A stretch of 64,000 nucleotides of DNA, from assembly GCA_035544215.1 (NCBI GenBank), contig DATKHY010000003.1, positions 568,501 to 632,500 of the forward strand, in the 5' to 3' direction. Positions 47,782 through 56,998 of this stretch are shown piece after piece. This stretch comes from Candidatus Binatia bacterium. Lineage in GTDB: Bacteria > Vulcanimicrobiota > Vulcanimicrobiia > Vulcanimicrobiales > Vulcanimicrobiaceae. The translations under genes and the position numbers were made by a program. The notes under the pieces were generated by a model that had not been told where the DNA came from, ran no database searches, and saw nothing but the letters and a program-made list of their open reading frames with translations. Numbering within the stretch: position 1 is the stretch's first letter; each line of letters opens with the position of its first letter.

Positions 47782-49304
47782 TCGGCGCCTTCCTGGCGCT
47801 GCTCGCCCTCCTGCTGCATGCCGCGACGGCGTGGCGCTACGGCTACTTCCGCGACGAGCTCTACTTCATCGCATGCTCCAAGCACTTGGCGTGGGGCTAT
47901 GTCGATCAGCCGCCGCTGGTCGCAGTTGCGGCGTGGTTCGCCGCGCCCGCCGGATATACGCTGCTCGCGCTGCGCGCGCTTCCGATTCTGGCCGCTGCGC
48001 TGACGGTGTATCTCGCGGTCCGGCTCGCGGCCGAGCTCGGCGGTGGACGCTTCGCGCAGTGGCTGTGCGGCATCGCCACGATGCTTATGCCGGCCTATCT
48101 GCTGCTCGGCAACACACTGACGACCAGCTCGTTTGAGCCCTTCTTTTGGACGCTCGCCGTTTTCGTCGCGGTTCGGATCGTGCGCTCGCGGCCGGCGGAC
48201 GCGCCGACGTTGTGGATGGCGCTCGGCATCGTCGCGGCGATCGGCGCGTACGCGAAATACTCGATGCTGCTGCCGATCGTGGGCATCGGTGCGGGGCTTC
48301 TGGCTACCTCGGAGAGGCGCGTGCTTTTTTCGGCGTTTTCCGTGTTCGCATGCGGGCTCGCGGTGCTGATGCTGTCGCCCAACATCACTTGGCAGGCGGC
48401 GCACGGCTGGCCGTTCATCGAAGTCCTGCGCGGCGACGCCGCCCACCGTCCCGCTCTGGCGGCCGGCTATGCCCTCGAGTATCGCGCGTGGCTTGCGAAC
48501 CTCGGGGCGTTCGCCGCGGAGCAGCTGCTCTATACCAACCCCGCCGCTATGCCGATCTGGTTAGCGGGCTTGGTCGCGCCGTTCCGGCTAGGCGCGTTGC
48601 GTGAGGTGCGATTCGTCCCAATCGCCTACGTCGTCGTCTTTGCGATCGCGGTTGCGTTCGGCGCGAAGGGGTATTACATCGTCGGGTTTTATGCGGCGCT
48701 GCTGGCGATCGGCGCCGTGGCTGTCGAGGGCGCTGCCGCGTTCGTGCGATCTGCGGTGTTCGCGATCGTAGCCGTGGTCGGCGTCGCGGCGCTGCCCCTC
48801 GCGCTGCCGGTTCTGCCGGTCGACGGTCTCGTTGCATATGCAAAGCTTCTCGGCTTGACTGGCCGCGAGGGCACGCCGGCGCGGCTGATTCACCCCTTGT
48901 TTGCGGAGGAGTTCGGCTGGCAGCGCCTGACGGGCGACGTAGCAGCCGTGTATTTCTCGCTTCCACCGGACCTGCGGGCCCGCACCGCGATCTACGCCGA
49001 CACCTACGGCGATGCCGGCGCACTCGATTTCTACGGGCCCCGCTTTGGTTTGCCCGGCGTCATCTCGAGCCAGAACAACTACTACCTCTGGGGCACGCGC
49101 GGCTACGACGGTCGCTCCCTCATCGCGATCGGCGCCACACGCATCGACCTGCTGCGCCGCTACTACCGTAGCGTCGTACTCGTGCGCACATCCACCGAGC
49201 CATATAAGTGGATCGTCGAGGGGCCCGCACCGATCTATCTCTGCCGCGATCCCGTTGCGCCACTTACGGCGATTTGGCCGCACCTCCGCTGGTATGGGGC
49301 GTAG
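47778..49304 (+). CDS. ArnT/PMT-like glycosyltransferase (GT39/GT83-type)
   Basis: The 508-residue protein begins with a hydrophobic helix and the ArnT/PMT-like segment YGYFRDELYFIACSKHLAWG plus VDQPPLVAVAAWF. The acidic DE pair is the proposed catalytic site. About a dozen hydrophobic segments follow, then a soluble C-terminal region of about 120 residues. Such enzymes use polyprenyl-phosphate sugars to glycosylate lipids or proteins on the outer face. The GTG start overlaps the upstream gene. The longer frame upstream is a shadow. Confidence 0.8.
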   Translation: MIGAFLALLALLLHAATAWRYGYFRDELYFIACSKHLAWGYVDQPPLVAVAAWFAAPAGYTLLALRALPILAAALTVYLAVRLAAELGGGRFAQWLCGIATMLMPAYLLLGNTLTTSSFEPFFWTLAVFVAVRIVRSRPADAPTLWMALGIVAAIGAYAKYSMLLPIVGIGAGLLATSERRVLFSAFSVFACGLAVLMLSPNITWQAAHGWPFIEVLRGDAAHRPALAAGYALEYRAWLANLGAFAAEQLLYTNPAAMPIWLAGLVAPFRLGALREVRFVPIAYVVVFAIAVAFGAKGYYIVGFYAALLAIGAVAVEGAAAFVRSAVFAIVAVVGVAALPLALPVLPVDGLVAYAKLLGLTGREGTPARLIHPLFAEEFGWQRLTGDVAAVYFSLPPDLRARTAIYADTYGDAGALDFYGPRFGLPGVISSQNNYYLWGTRGYDGRSLIAIGATRIDLLRRYYRSVVLVRTSTEPYKWIVEGPAPIYLCRDPVAPLTAIWPHLRWYGA

Positions 49305-49318
49305 ATGCACCTCCCAGT

Positions 49319-49440
49319 GTCATCCTGAGCGAAGCGAGGCGTAGCCGATGTGTCATCCTGAGCGAAGCGAGGCGTAGCCGAGCGTAGTCGAAGGGCGGTG
49401 TAGCCACGCAGTCCTGAGCGAGCGGAGCGAGCCGAAGGAC
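49319..49440 (+). repeat. left repeat array of the GIY-YIG cassette (three copies)
   Basis: Three copies in the orientation GTCATCCTGAG to GAAGG: 49319-49349, 49352-49395 and 49407-49440. The second holds 36 bp (49352-49387) that are perfectly inverted at 49891-49926. The third is inverted, with 2-3 mismatches, at 49797-49829. Confidence 0.9.
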
Positions 49441-49493
49441 GGAATAGGGGCAGCAGGTAGTCAATCGAGCCGGTCTACGCAGAGTGGCGAAGG

Positions 49494-49784
49494 GTGAAAA
49501 GTTACTTCGTCTACATGCTGCTCTGTGCGGACCGCTCGTTCTACATTGGAATTACGAACGATCCTGACGTTCGAGTGCCTCAACACCAAGAGGGCCACGA
49601 TCCTCGCAGCTACACGTTCACGCGCCGTCCGGTAAAGCTCGTCCACTGCTCCGAGTTCCACGATGTCGCCGGCGCGATCGCCTGGGAAAAGCAGCTTAAG
49701 GGATGGTCGCGAGCCAAGAAAGTCGCGTTCATCAGCGGAAACTTTGCACTGGTACACGAGCTGGCAAAAAGAACGCAAAGGTAG
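49494..49784 (+). CDS. GIY-YIG nuclease family protein
   Basis: The 96-residue single-domain protein fits the GIY-YIG fold of the UPF0213/SLX1-like small group. FVY (5-7) and YIG (17-19) mark the first two strands, R27 in DVRVPQH is the catalytic Arg position, and E65 in AIAWEKQLKGWSRAKK is the likely metal-binding Glu. GIY-YIG enzymes cut DNA, often at specific or branched sites. It has a GTG start. It is flanked on both sides by inverted copies of the dispersed palindromic repeat, hinting that the repeat is its substrate or hallmark. Confidence 0.85.
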   Translation: MKSYFVYMLLCADRSFYIGITNDPDVRVPQHQEGHDPRSYTFTRRPVKLVHCSEFHDVAGAIAWEKQLKGWSRAKKVAFISGNFALVHELAKRTQR

Positions 49785-49796
49785 ATTCCTGCACCG

Positions 49797-49926
49797 CCCT
49801 CCGGCTCGCTGCGCTCGCTCAGGACTGCGAATCTCGCCCGTCCTTCGCCCTTCGACAACGGCGCTCCGCGCCGTGCTCAGGATGACATTACTACGCTCGG
49901 CTACGCCTCGCTTCGCTCAGGATGAC
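49797..49926 (-). repeat. right repeat array of the GIY-YIG cassette (three copies)
   Basis: Three copies in the opposite orientation to the left array: 49797-49829, 49848-49886 (stem ACGGCGC-TCC-GCGCCGT) and 49891-49926. The last is a perfect 36-bp inverse of 49352-49387. Confidence 0.9.
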
Positions 49927-49933
49927 GAAAGGG

Positions 49934-50899
49934 CTATCTTGCGCGGCTCACGGTGACGCCGACGGGTTCGTGGAGCGAGTTGCTGATCGTCTTGGTAGAC
50001 GAGCCGCCCGCGGGGTAGTTAAAGTAGAGCGCGTGCGGCGCACACACATCGCTCGTGATGACGCGGCTGCCTTGGAGCCAGAACTGGAGAACGTCGCACG
50101 AATTCGATAGCGACGTCGTCCCCTTTAGCGTACCAGTGCTTCCGCTGATCGAGAACTGGTAGATCTTCGAAGGCCCGTAAATCGAGACCTGATCGCCCAC
50201 GGCGAGGTATTTGCCGTCCCACGCGATGGCACCGGGAAGGTTGATCGTTTGGTTCAGCGTGATGGCTCGAGGCGTTTGGCTGCCCGCCGGCAGCTCGGCA
50301 ATCTCGAACATGAGGTGGTAGGCGCTGCCGTCGACAAAGAGATTGCCTTTGCCGTCGTAGCCGATGAAATAGACGCGGAAGACGTTCGGCGTCACATACT
50401 CCTTGGGCTTGCCCTTCGCGTGCGTATAGATCGAGAAGCCGCCGTAGCCGCTCGTCGGCGGATCGTGCAGCACGGCGAGGTCGCCGGTCGTCGGATCGAT
50501 CGCGCAACCGTGTGTGAAACCAGGCTCGGTGTACGTTTTTATCGGCTTCGTACCGCCGTGGGCGTACTCCAGGACTTGTTTGGCGTCGCCATTGGCGATG
50601 AACACGTTGCCTGCCGCGTCGACGCACTCGTAGTGCACGGCCTGAAAGCCGGTGAGCACGCCTTCCAGTTTGCCCTGCGGATACGAGTACACGTTGACGT
50701 GATCGTCGTAGAGATCGGAGACATAAAGGAGGTCGCGGCGTTTGGCGTCGGGCGACATCCACGACGTCCGGATCGCGGCGCCTTCACCCGCGGGCGGCAG
50801 GGCGGAGACCTGTGAGCCTCCGGCGCCCCCACAGCCGGCTAGGAGCCCAAGCGCGGACAGCACGGTTAAAGCAGAAGCGGTCGAGCCTGCATTTCTCAT
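49934..50899 (-). CDS. beta-propeller lipoprotein
   Basis: The 321-residue protein has a lipoprotein signal peptide with lipobox LLAGC near residue 23. It then has propeller-type blades such as DAKRRDLLYVSDLYDDHVNV, VDAAGNVFIANGDAKQVLEY and GYDGKGNLFVDGSAYHLMFE. It resembles the lipoprotein at 2629-3603 in plan and lipobox context. Function is unknown. It is 12 bp downstream of the LuxR-type regulator on the same strand. Confidence 0.72.
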   Translation of the reverse strand: MRNAGSTASALTVLSALGLLAGCGGAGGSQVSALPPAGEGAAIRTSWMSPDAKRRDLLYVSDLYDDHVNVYSYPQGKLEGVLTGFQAVHYECVDAAGNVFIANGDAKQVLEYAHGGTKPIKTYTEPGFTHGCAIDPTTGDLAVLHDPPTSGYGGFSIYTHAKGKPKEYVTPNVFRVYFIGYDGKGNLFVDGSAYHLMFEIAELPAGSQTPRAITLNQTINLPGAIAWDGKYLAVGDQVSIYGPSKIYQFSISGSTGTLKGTTSLSNSCDVLQFWLQGSRVITSDVCAPHALYFNYPAGGSSTKTISNSLHEPVGVTVSRAR

Positions 50900-50911
50900 T
50901 GGACGATGATA

Positions 50912-52222
50912 CTAGGCGCGGCGCCGCGCCCGCGTGGGCAATTTGCCTATATCGCGCCCGAGCGCGGGCGGCAGCTGCCAGCGCGAGCGAATGCCGAGCT
51001 TCGAGAAGATCGCCTCGCAGTGGTGGTGGACCGTGCGCTCGCTGAGCCCGAGGGCAGTGGCGATCGCTCGATTCGACGCCCCGCCTGCCGCCAGCCGCGC
51101 CACCTCCGACTCACGCGCCGTGAGCGCGGTCGCGAGCCGCTTGTGGATCGGCGTTCCTCTCCACACGGCGCGCATTGCGTCGACGCGAGCGCCGCATTGT
51201 GCGCGAAGCCCTCGCGCGCGGGTCGTGAGACCGGCGGCGTCCAACGCCAGCGCCTGCAGCAACGGCCGATCCGCGCGCGCGAACTCCGCTTCCGCTCGCA
51301 ACGCCAGCTCCTTGGCACGCTCCGGCATCCGGCGACGCGCGGAGACGAAGCTTTCGAACAGGTCCTGGTGGGCGCGTAGGAATGCCGAGCTTACCACGCC
51401 GCACTGCCGCGCCATTAGCCCGCTCACGCGTGCAAGGTGCTCGGGCCGGCCGAGCCGAGCGCCGCGGATGCCGAGCAGCAGGCTGTTGTCGAGCACCGAT
51501 AGCGTTGCCAGGCTGCGATCGAGGAGCGCGTCGTGTCGCGCGCGCCAGCCGCGCTGCTCGTAGAGCGCGCAGAACGACTCGACGAGGGGGCCGAGCAGTC
51601 CCTGTTCGGGGAGCGCGAACGCGAGGTCCAGCAGGCTCGGATCACAGCTTGACTTCAACAGCGCTTCTTCGCCCAGCATCATACCCAGCGGGATCGCCGC
51701 TGCGGCCGCCACGAGCGAGGTTCGGGTCGTGCCATCGCCCGTGCTCTGCAGCTCGATCAGCAGTGCCGCGGCGCGCCGCAGTTCGCCGGCCGCTAGGAGC
51801 GCCTCCGCGAGGCTCACGAGGACAAACGGCTTAGCGACCTCCGCGCTGCGCGACATCAGCATTGCTTCCTCGAGGCACGCGACCGCAAGCGTGATGTTGC
51901 CGTCTTGCACCGAGGCCGAGCCGTAATTCAACAGCACGCGCGCGCAGAGCCCTGGCTCGGCATGCACCCGAGCCGCCCGGAGCGCGAGCTCGAACGCTTC
52001 GAATCCCTCTGCTATCGCGCGGGCTTTGATGTGCGCGATGGCACGCGCCTGAAAGTATAGCGCGTCGATTTCGCCGTTGCCCAATCCGGCTGACGGCGCG
52101 ACTTGGTCGAGCGCACGATGCGCCTGCACTGGGCCGTTTCCGATCGCCAGCTCGAGCGCCACGCGAATGCGCGCTCGCACCAACTCGAGATCCTGCGCGC
52201 TCGTCGCTCTAGCTTCTCTCAT
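50912..52222 (-). CDS. LuxR-type regulator with helical-repeat sensor region
   Basis: The roughly 436-residue protein ends with a LuxR helix-turn-helix (LTARESEVARLAAGGASNRA then IATALGLSERTVHHHCEAIF and SKLGIRSRW). The preceding 350 residues are helical, with TPR-like spacing (ALDQVAPSAGLGNGEIDALY and similar pairs). No receiver or clear ATPase motif is visible, so it looks like a truncated MalT-like or solitary LuxR regulator. I chose the ATG at 52222. It lies 25 bp downstream of the SDR gene and may report on or control the aryl-CoA genes. Confidence 0.75.
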   Translation of the reverse strand: MREARATSAQDLELVRARIRVALELAIGNGPVQAHRALDQVAPSAGLGNGEIDALYFQARAIAHIKARAIAEGFEAFELALRAARVHAEPGLCARVLLNYGSASVQDGNITLAVACLEEAMLMSRSAEVAKPFVLVSLAEALLAAGELRRAAALLIELQSTGDGTTRTSLVAAAAAIPLGMMLGEEALLKSSCDPSLLDLAFALPEQGLLGPLVESFCALYEQRGWRARHDALLDRSLATLSVLDNSLLLGIRGARLGRPEHLARVSGLMARQCGVVSSAFLRAHQDLFESFVSARRRMPERAKELALRAEAEFARADRPLLQALALDAAGLTTRARGLRAQCGARVDAMRAVWRGTPIHKRLATALTARESEVARLAAGGASNRAIATALGLSERTVHHHCEAIFSKLGIRSRWQLPPALGRDIGKLPTRARRRA

Positions 52223-52247
52223 GCGCACGCGATCAGAGGAGCTACCA

Positions 52248-52982
52248 TCACGAACGCCGCCAATTGTCCGAACCTGCAGGGAGGGGGCGGGGGATGATAA
52301 GGATTTCGCCGTTTTCTATGCCCGCGGCGAGGTCAACGATCGCTAGCGCGACTTCTTCGGCCGTGGCGATGCGGCCCGCCGGGTTGCCGCGCGCCAGCAG
52401 TTCGCGGGTTTCGGCCTCGCTTCTTCCGGTTTTCTGCGTGATGTTGGCGAGCGTGCGGCCGAGCATCTCGGTCTCGGTGTAGCCCGGACATACGGCGTTG
52501 GCCGTGATTCCCTTGCCCGCGAATTCCGCCGCGACCGCCTTGGTGAAACCAACGACGCCGTGTTTGCTCGCGCAGTATGCCGAGATGTAGGGCGCGCCCT
52601 CCAGGCCGGCGATGCTCGCGACGTTGACGATGCGTCCCCAGCCCGCCGCGAGCATGTCCGGCAGCGCCTCGCGCGTGCACAGAAACGTGCCCGTCAGGTT
52701 GATGCCGATGATCCGGTCCCACAGCGCGCGGTCGGTGCGCGTCACGGGCGCGGATTCCGCGATGCCCGCGTTGTTCACGAGGATCGCGATCGGCCCGTTG
52801 GCTTTGCGGCACTTCGCGAACGCGTCGCGCACCTGCCCCTCGTCCGTCACGTCGGCGCGCGTTCCGGCGGAGCGGCTGACGATGCTCACGCGCGCGCCGT
52901 GCCGCGTCAGGAGCTCCGCCGTCGCGCGCCCGATGCCGCGGGCGCCGCCGGTCACGAGCGCGTGCTTCCCAGCGACGCTCAC
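52248..52982 (-). CDS. short-chain dehydrogenase/reductase
   Basis: The 244-residue SDR has the nucleotide-binding TGGARGIG (11-18), NNAG, and the catalytic YCASK (Tyr-x3-Lys) with the preceding VNVASIAG serine. A role as 3-hydroxyacyl-CoA dehydrogenase in the aryl-CoA pathway is plausible. The coenzyme is not certain. It overlaps the monooxygenase stop by 4 bp. Confidence 0.85.
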   Translation of the reverse strand: MSVAGKHALVTGGARGIGRATAELLTRHGARVSIVSRSAGTRADVTDEGQVRDAFAKCRKANGPIAILVNNAGIAESAPVTRTDRALWDRIIGINLTGTFLCTREALPDMLAAGWGRIVNVASIAGLEGAPYISAYCASKHGVVGFTKAVAAEFAGKGITANAVCPGYTETEMLGRTLANITQKTGRSEAETRELLARGNPAGRIATAEEVALAIVDLAAGIENGEILIIPRPLPAGSDNWRRS

Positions 52983-55234
52983 TGCGGCTGCGCGGCCCGC
53001 GCGATGAGGCGCTCCAGTTGCTCCTTACCGGGGAGGTACTGGACCGGCCAATCCGCATCGCGATAGCCCAGCTGCGCGGCGGCGTGCAGAGTCCAAAACG
53101 GATCGGCGAGGTGCGGGCGACCGAGCGCCACGAGGTCGGCGCGGCCGCCGGCGAGGATCGCGTTGACCTGATCGACGTCGGTGATGTTGCCCACCGCCAT
53201 CGTCGCGATCCCGACCTCGTTGCGGATCTTGTCCGCGTAGGGCGTCTGAAACATGCGCCCATAGACCGGCTTAGCGTCCGGCGACGTCTGTCCGGTGGAG
53301 ACGTCGATGAGGTCCGCGCCCGCCGCCTTGAAAGCCCGCGCGATCCCGACCGCGTCGTCGCCCGAGACCCCGCCGTCGACCCAATCCGTCGCGGAGATGC
53401 GCACCGACATCGGGCGTTCCGTCGGCCACACCTCGCGCATCGCGCCGAACACCTCGAGCGGATAGCGCAACCGGTTCTCGAGCGAGCCGCCGTACTCGTC
53501 GGTGCGCCGGTTGCGCAGCGGCGTGATGAACGACGAGAGCAGGTAACCGTGGGCGCAGTGCAGCTCGAGCATGTCGAAGCCCGCCGCGAGCCCCATCTCT
53601 GCAGCGTGCACGAATGCCACCCGAATTTCTTCCATTTGTCGGCGCGTCAATTCGAGCGGCACCTGATTCGTCAGCGCGTACGGGATCGCCGACGGGCCGA
53701 CCACCGGCCAGTTGTCGCGCTCGAGCGGCTCGTCCATGCCTTCCCACATCAGTTTCGTCGAGCCCTTAGGCCCCGAATGACCGAGCTGCAAACAGATCCT
53801 CGCGCGCGACGACGCGTGCACGAAGTCTACGATACGTTTCCACGCCTCCGCGTGTTCGGGCAAATACATGCCCGTGCAGCCCGGCGAGATGCGCCCCTCG
53901 CGCGTAACGCACGTCATCTCCGTGAATACGAGCCCGGGTCCGCCCAGCGCGCGCGTCCCCAGATGCACGAGGTGGAAGTCGTTCGGCATGCCGTCGACTG
54001 CGCTGTACATGTCCATCGGCGAAACGACGATGCGGTTCTGCAGCTCGAGTCCGCGCAGGCGAAACGGCGTGAACATCGGCGGCACCGCGCGCCCGGCGAA
54101 CCAGCGCTCGATCGAGTCCACGTACGTCGTGTCGCGCAGGCGCAGGTTTTCGTGGCCGATCCGCTGGCTGCGCGTAAGGAGGCTATACGCAAACTGCTCG
54201 GGAGGCAGCGTCGCATACCGCGCGACGTTCTCGAACCACTCGGTCGAGTTCCGGGCCGCGTTCTGCAGTTTCAGGACCTCGATGCGGCGGATCTCTTCGT
54301 ACCGTTGGAGGGCCGCGGCTTTGTCCGAGCTCGCGGCGAGGGCGTCGACGAGCCCGATGGCGTCTTCCATTGCGAGCTTCGTGCCGGAGCCGACCGAGAA
54401 GTGCGCCGTGTGCGCGGCGTCGCCCATCAATACTGCGCTGCCGTTGACCCAGTGTGCGTTATTGACCTTCGTGAAGTTCAGCCAGTCGCGACCGCGCAGG
54501 TGTGCGCTGTTGGCCATCAGCCGGTGTCCGCGCAGATACGACTCGAAGAGGCGCTCGCAGAAGGCGATCGTCTCTTCGGTGCCGGCCGAGTCGAGGCCGT
54601 GCGCAAGGTAAGTCTCCTCGCGGCACTCGACGATGAACGTACTCAGCTCCTCGTCGAAGCGATATGCGTGGACGGTGAACCAGCCGTGCTCGGTGCGCTC
54701 GAAGATGAACGTGAAGGCGTCGAGCGGCAGCGTCGTGCCGAGCCAGACGAAGCGGCAACGACCGCTGTCCAGATTCGGTCGAAACGCCTCCCCGTAGGCG
54801 GCCCGGACGCGGCTGTTGACGCCGTCCGCGCCGACGAGCAGATCGCAATCCCGTCGGAGCGCATCGACGTCCGTCACATCGGCTTCGAACCGCACGTCCA
54901 CGCCGAGCTCCGCGGCGCGGCGCTGGAGGATGTGTAGGAGATGCTTGCGCGAAATGCCGCAGAAGCCGTGCCCTCCCGAGCGCATCGTGTGTCCGCGAAA
55001 GTGCACCTCGATGTCGTCCCAGTGCGCGAACGCCTGGGTGATCTCGCGATGTGTCGGTTCGTCGGCGGCGTGGAGATTCTCGAGCGTCGCGTCCGAGAAG
55101 ACGACGCCCCAGCCGAAGGTGTCGAGTGGCCGATTGCGCTCCAGAACGCGAATCGTCCAGTCCGGAAAGCGCTGCTTCGCCAGAATTCCAAAATAGAGCC
55201 CGGCGGGACCGCCTCCAATACACGCAATGCGCAT
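52979..55234 (-). CDS. fused FAD monooxygenase / old yellow enzyme, 2-aminobenzoyl-CoA monooxygenase/reductase-like
   Basis: The 751-residue protein is a fusion. The first about 380 residues are a class A flavin monooxygenase: [20 protein letters not shown] for FAD binding, [15 protein letters not shown], and [20 protein letters not shown]. The last about 360 are an old-yellow-enzyme domain: [20 protein letters not shown], the [19 protein letters not shown] segment and [18 protein letters not shown]. This domain order is known from 2-aminobenzoyl-CoA monooxygenase/reductase of Azoarcus and from bifunctional salicylyl-CoA 5-hydroxylases. It would hydroxylate and then reduce the ring of 2-aminobenzoyl-CoA. 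The SDR gene is translationally coupled downstream. Confidence 0.82.
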   Translation of the reverse strand: MRIACIGGGPAGLYFGILAKQRFPDWTIRVLERNRPLDTFGWGVVFSDATLENLHAADEPTHREITQAFAHWDDIEVHFRGHTMRSGGHGFCGISRKHLLHILQRRAAELGVDVRFEADVTDVDALRRDCDLLVGADGVNSRVRAAYGEAFRPNLDSGRCRFVWLGTTLPLDAFTFIFERTEHGWFTVHAYRFDEELSTFIVECREETYLAHGLDSAGTEETIAFCERLFESYLRGHRLMANSAHLRGRDWLNFTKVNNAHWVNGSAVLMGDAAHTAHFSVGSGTKLAMEDAIGLVDALAASSDKAAALQRYEEIRRIEVLKLQNAARNSTEWFENVARYATLPPEQFAYSLLTRSQRIGHENLRLRDTTYVDSIERWFAGRAVPPMFTPFRLRGLELQNRIVVSPMDMYSAVDGMPNDFHLVHLGTRALGGPGLVFTEMTCVTREGRISPGCTGMYLPEHAEAWKRIVDFVHASSRARICLQLGHSGPKGSTKLMWEGMDEPLERDNWPVVGPSAIPYALTNQVPLELTRRQMEEIRVAFVHAAEMGLAAGFDMLELHCAHGYLLSSFITPLRNRRTDEYGGSLENRLRYPLEVFGAMREVWPTERPMSVRISATDWVDGGVSGDDAVGIARAFKAAGADLIDVSTGQTSPDAKPVYGRMFQTPYADKIRNEVGIATMAVGNITDVDQVNAILAGGRADLVALGRPHLADPFWTLHAAAQLGYRDADWPVQYLPGKEQLERLIARAAQPQ

Positions 55235-55315
55235 TAACGACTTACCACGAGCTTACACTTTGATGAGAGGCGCAGACGAATCCCGCTCATCTGTGGTACG
55301 CTTGCGCTCGAGTCC

Positions 55316-56266
55316 GTGATACCGTCAGCCGCGCTCCGCTCTTTCGTCATCGTCCTCTGCCTCGGCGCGGGTTTTGGCGCCATCGCGCGCGACGCGCGGC
55401 GGGCCGCCGCGTCCGCACCGACGACTATCGGGAGCAGCTTCAATTCGACGCGCACGACTATTCCGGTCACCGTCGAGGGTCAGCGGGCTACGTGCGTGTT
55501 GGACACTGGCAGCTCGGCGATATTGGTTTCGCCCGCACTCGCTGCGGCCGCGCGCCTCCAGGGACGTGCCGGCACCTTTGAGGTCGCTCCGGACGGCCGC
55601 ACGTACGTCGATCGGCAGACCGAGATCGCGAGCTTCGGCGTCGCCGGCCACGCGCTGAGCGACGTTCCCGCGTTGATCTCATCAAACCTCACCGGCTACA
55701 GCGCTCTGTGCGGCTACGACTTCTTCACGCACTTCCCGACGCTGATCGATCGCGCGCATCGTACCGTGACGCTTTACCCCAGCCAGTCGAAGCTCGCAAA
55801 GCTGCACTGCCTAACCGTCAATCTCTCGCCACACGTTCCGCTCGCGACGGTCGAGATCAACGGTACGTGGCTCAGCCACGTCGTGCTCGATTCCGGGATG
55901 GCCGGTGGAGGCGCGCTGTGGGACGGCGTGCGCACGCAATTGCGACAACCCCTCGTCGCCAGTGCCGATTACCGGTCGATGCCGCGGTCTGCGCGGGACG
56001 GCTTTGCGTGCGGAGCGGTGGCGTTGGTACGCTACGCGGCCGGCGCCCCGGCGAGCTCGATGCCAATCTGCACCGAGGCGCAGCGGCCGGACGGCTACAA
56101 TGGGATCATCGAAACGAACCTCGCGAGCGTCGCGGCCATAGCGGTCGACTACCCGCATCACAAGATGTGCTTCGACGTCGCCGGCTTCTCGGTCACCGCG
56201 GCGGGACCGCCGCCGGCCCCCGACCGCGGCGCGTGGTCGCGCTTCAACTACCTCCGACCGCCGTAG
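55316..56266 (+). CDS. secreted retropepsin-like aspartyl protease
   Basis: The 316-residue product has a hydrophobic signal segment (residues 8-30). Two half-sites are visible: CVLDTGSSAILVSPAL near residue 63 and VVLDSGMAGGGALW near residue 191. Each half is followed by strands typical of the retropepsin-like fold. It could work as a single-chain protease. It lacks the PDZ domain of the relative at 24719. It is divergent from the monooxygenase and convergent with the methyltransferase, 4 bp away. Confidence 0.72.
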   Translation: MIPSAALRSFVIVLCLGAGFGAIARDARRAAASAPTTIGSSFNSTRTTIPVTVEGQRATCVLDTGSSAILVSPALAAAARLQGRAGTFEVAPDGRTYVDRQTEIASFGVAGHALSDVPALISSNLTGYSALCGYDFFTHFPTLIDRAHRTVTLYPSQSKLAKLHCLTVNLSPHVPLATVEINGTWLSHVVLDSGMAGGGALWDGVRTQLRQPLVASADYRSMPRSARDGFACGAVALVRYAAGAPASSMPICTEAQRPDGYNGIIETNLASVAAIAVDYPHHKMCFDVAGFSVTAAGPPPAPDRGAWSRFNYLRPP

Positions 56267-56270
56267 CCGT

Positions 56271-56930
56271 TTAGCGCTTGCGGGCGACCAATAGTCCGTC
56301 GCAAACGGGCAACAGCACCGCTTCCACGCGATCGTCGCGCCCCGCGCGTAGGCTTACCTCACGCAGCGCCTGAGTGTCGGCATCGTTATCCGATGGATCG
56401 ATCACGGCGCCGCTCCATAGCACGTTGTCGACCAGTACGAGCCCGTTCGTACGAACGAGTTCCAGGCACGCCTCATAGTATGCGTTCACATTCTCCTTAT
56501 CGGCGTCGATGAACGCCATGTCGAACGGTGCGCCGTTTTTTGCGCGCACGGCTTTTAGCGTCTCGAGCGCCGGACCGATGCGCAGATCAATCTTGCTCGC
56601 GATGCCGGCCTTGTCCCAATAACGACGTGCGACAGCCGTGTACTCCTCGCTGACGTCGCACGCGAGAACGTAGCCGTCGGCAGGTAACGCGAGCGCCATG
56701 GCGAGCGAGCTGTAGCCGGTGAAGACGCCGACCTCCAGATAGCGCCGCGCGCCGATCGCGTGCGCCAGCAGCGCCATGAACTGCCCCTGCTCAGGTCCGA
56801 TCTGCATCCGCGCCTGCGGCAAACGCGACGTCTCATCCCGCAGCTCGCGCAAGAGCGGATGCTCGCGCACCGTGGACGCGATGATGTATTCCTGAATCGC
56901 TTGGTCTACGAAGGTGCTCTTTGCGGTCAT
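56271..56930 (-). CDS. O-methyltransferase (class I SAM-dependent, family 3)
   Basis: The 219-residue enzyme has the SAM-binding segments of the caffeoyl-CoA-type O-methyltransferases: ARRYLEVGVFTGYSSLAMAL, ACDVSEEYTAVARRYWDKAG, and FDMAFIDADKENVNAYYEAC with the acidic metal-binding cluster. It methylates a hydroxyl with a divalent metal. The substrate is unknown. Confidence 0.87.
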   Translation of the reverse strand: MTAKSTFVDQAIQEYIIASTVREHPLLRELRDETSRLPQARMQIGPEQGQFMALLAHAIGARRYLEVGVFTGYSSLAMALALPADGYVLACDVSEEYTAVARRYWDKAGIASKIDLRIGPALETLKAVRAKNGAPFDMAFIDADKENVNAYYEACLELVRTNGLVLVDNVLWSGAVIDPSDNDADTQALREVSLRAGRDDRVEAVLLPVCDGLLVARKR

Positions 56931-56957
56931 GGCCTCGCAGCATACACCGCTAAAAGA

Positions 56958-56985
56958 GGCTCCCCTTCCCGGGGGAAGGGGAGCG
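56958..56985 (-). terminator. intrinsic terminator of the Cys-repeat secreted protein gene
   Basis: On the minus strand, a 12-bp stem GCTCCCCTTCCC / GGGAAGGGGAGC with a short loop is followed by CTCTTTTAGC, 14 bp after the stop at 56999. Confidence 0.78.
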
Positions 56986-56998
56986 CAATCAGCTGAGG

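Larger units (their letters stand above)
49319..49926. mobile_element. candidate GIY-YIG-associated repeat element
   Basis: A 608-bp unit in which the 291-bp GIY-YIG gene lies between nested inverted arrays of the same palindromic repeat that is scattered over the window. The layout resembles a RAYT transposase flanked by REP sequences, but the enzyme is a GIY-YIG nuclease. No target-site duplication is obvious. Mobility is inferred, not shown. Confidence 0.5.

Noticed and set aside
49319-49440. CRISPR array
   Set aside because: The left array has short repeats without unique spacers of constant length, and no cas genes are nearby. The copies are palindromes in a dispersed family.
53018-54937. 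639-residue + strand ORF
   Set aside because: Antisense to the FAD-monooxygenase/old-yellow-enzyme fusion, which has clear motifs. Shadow frame.
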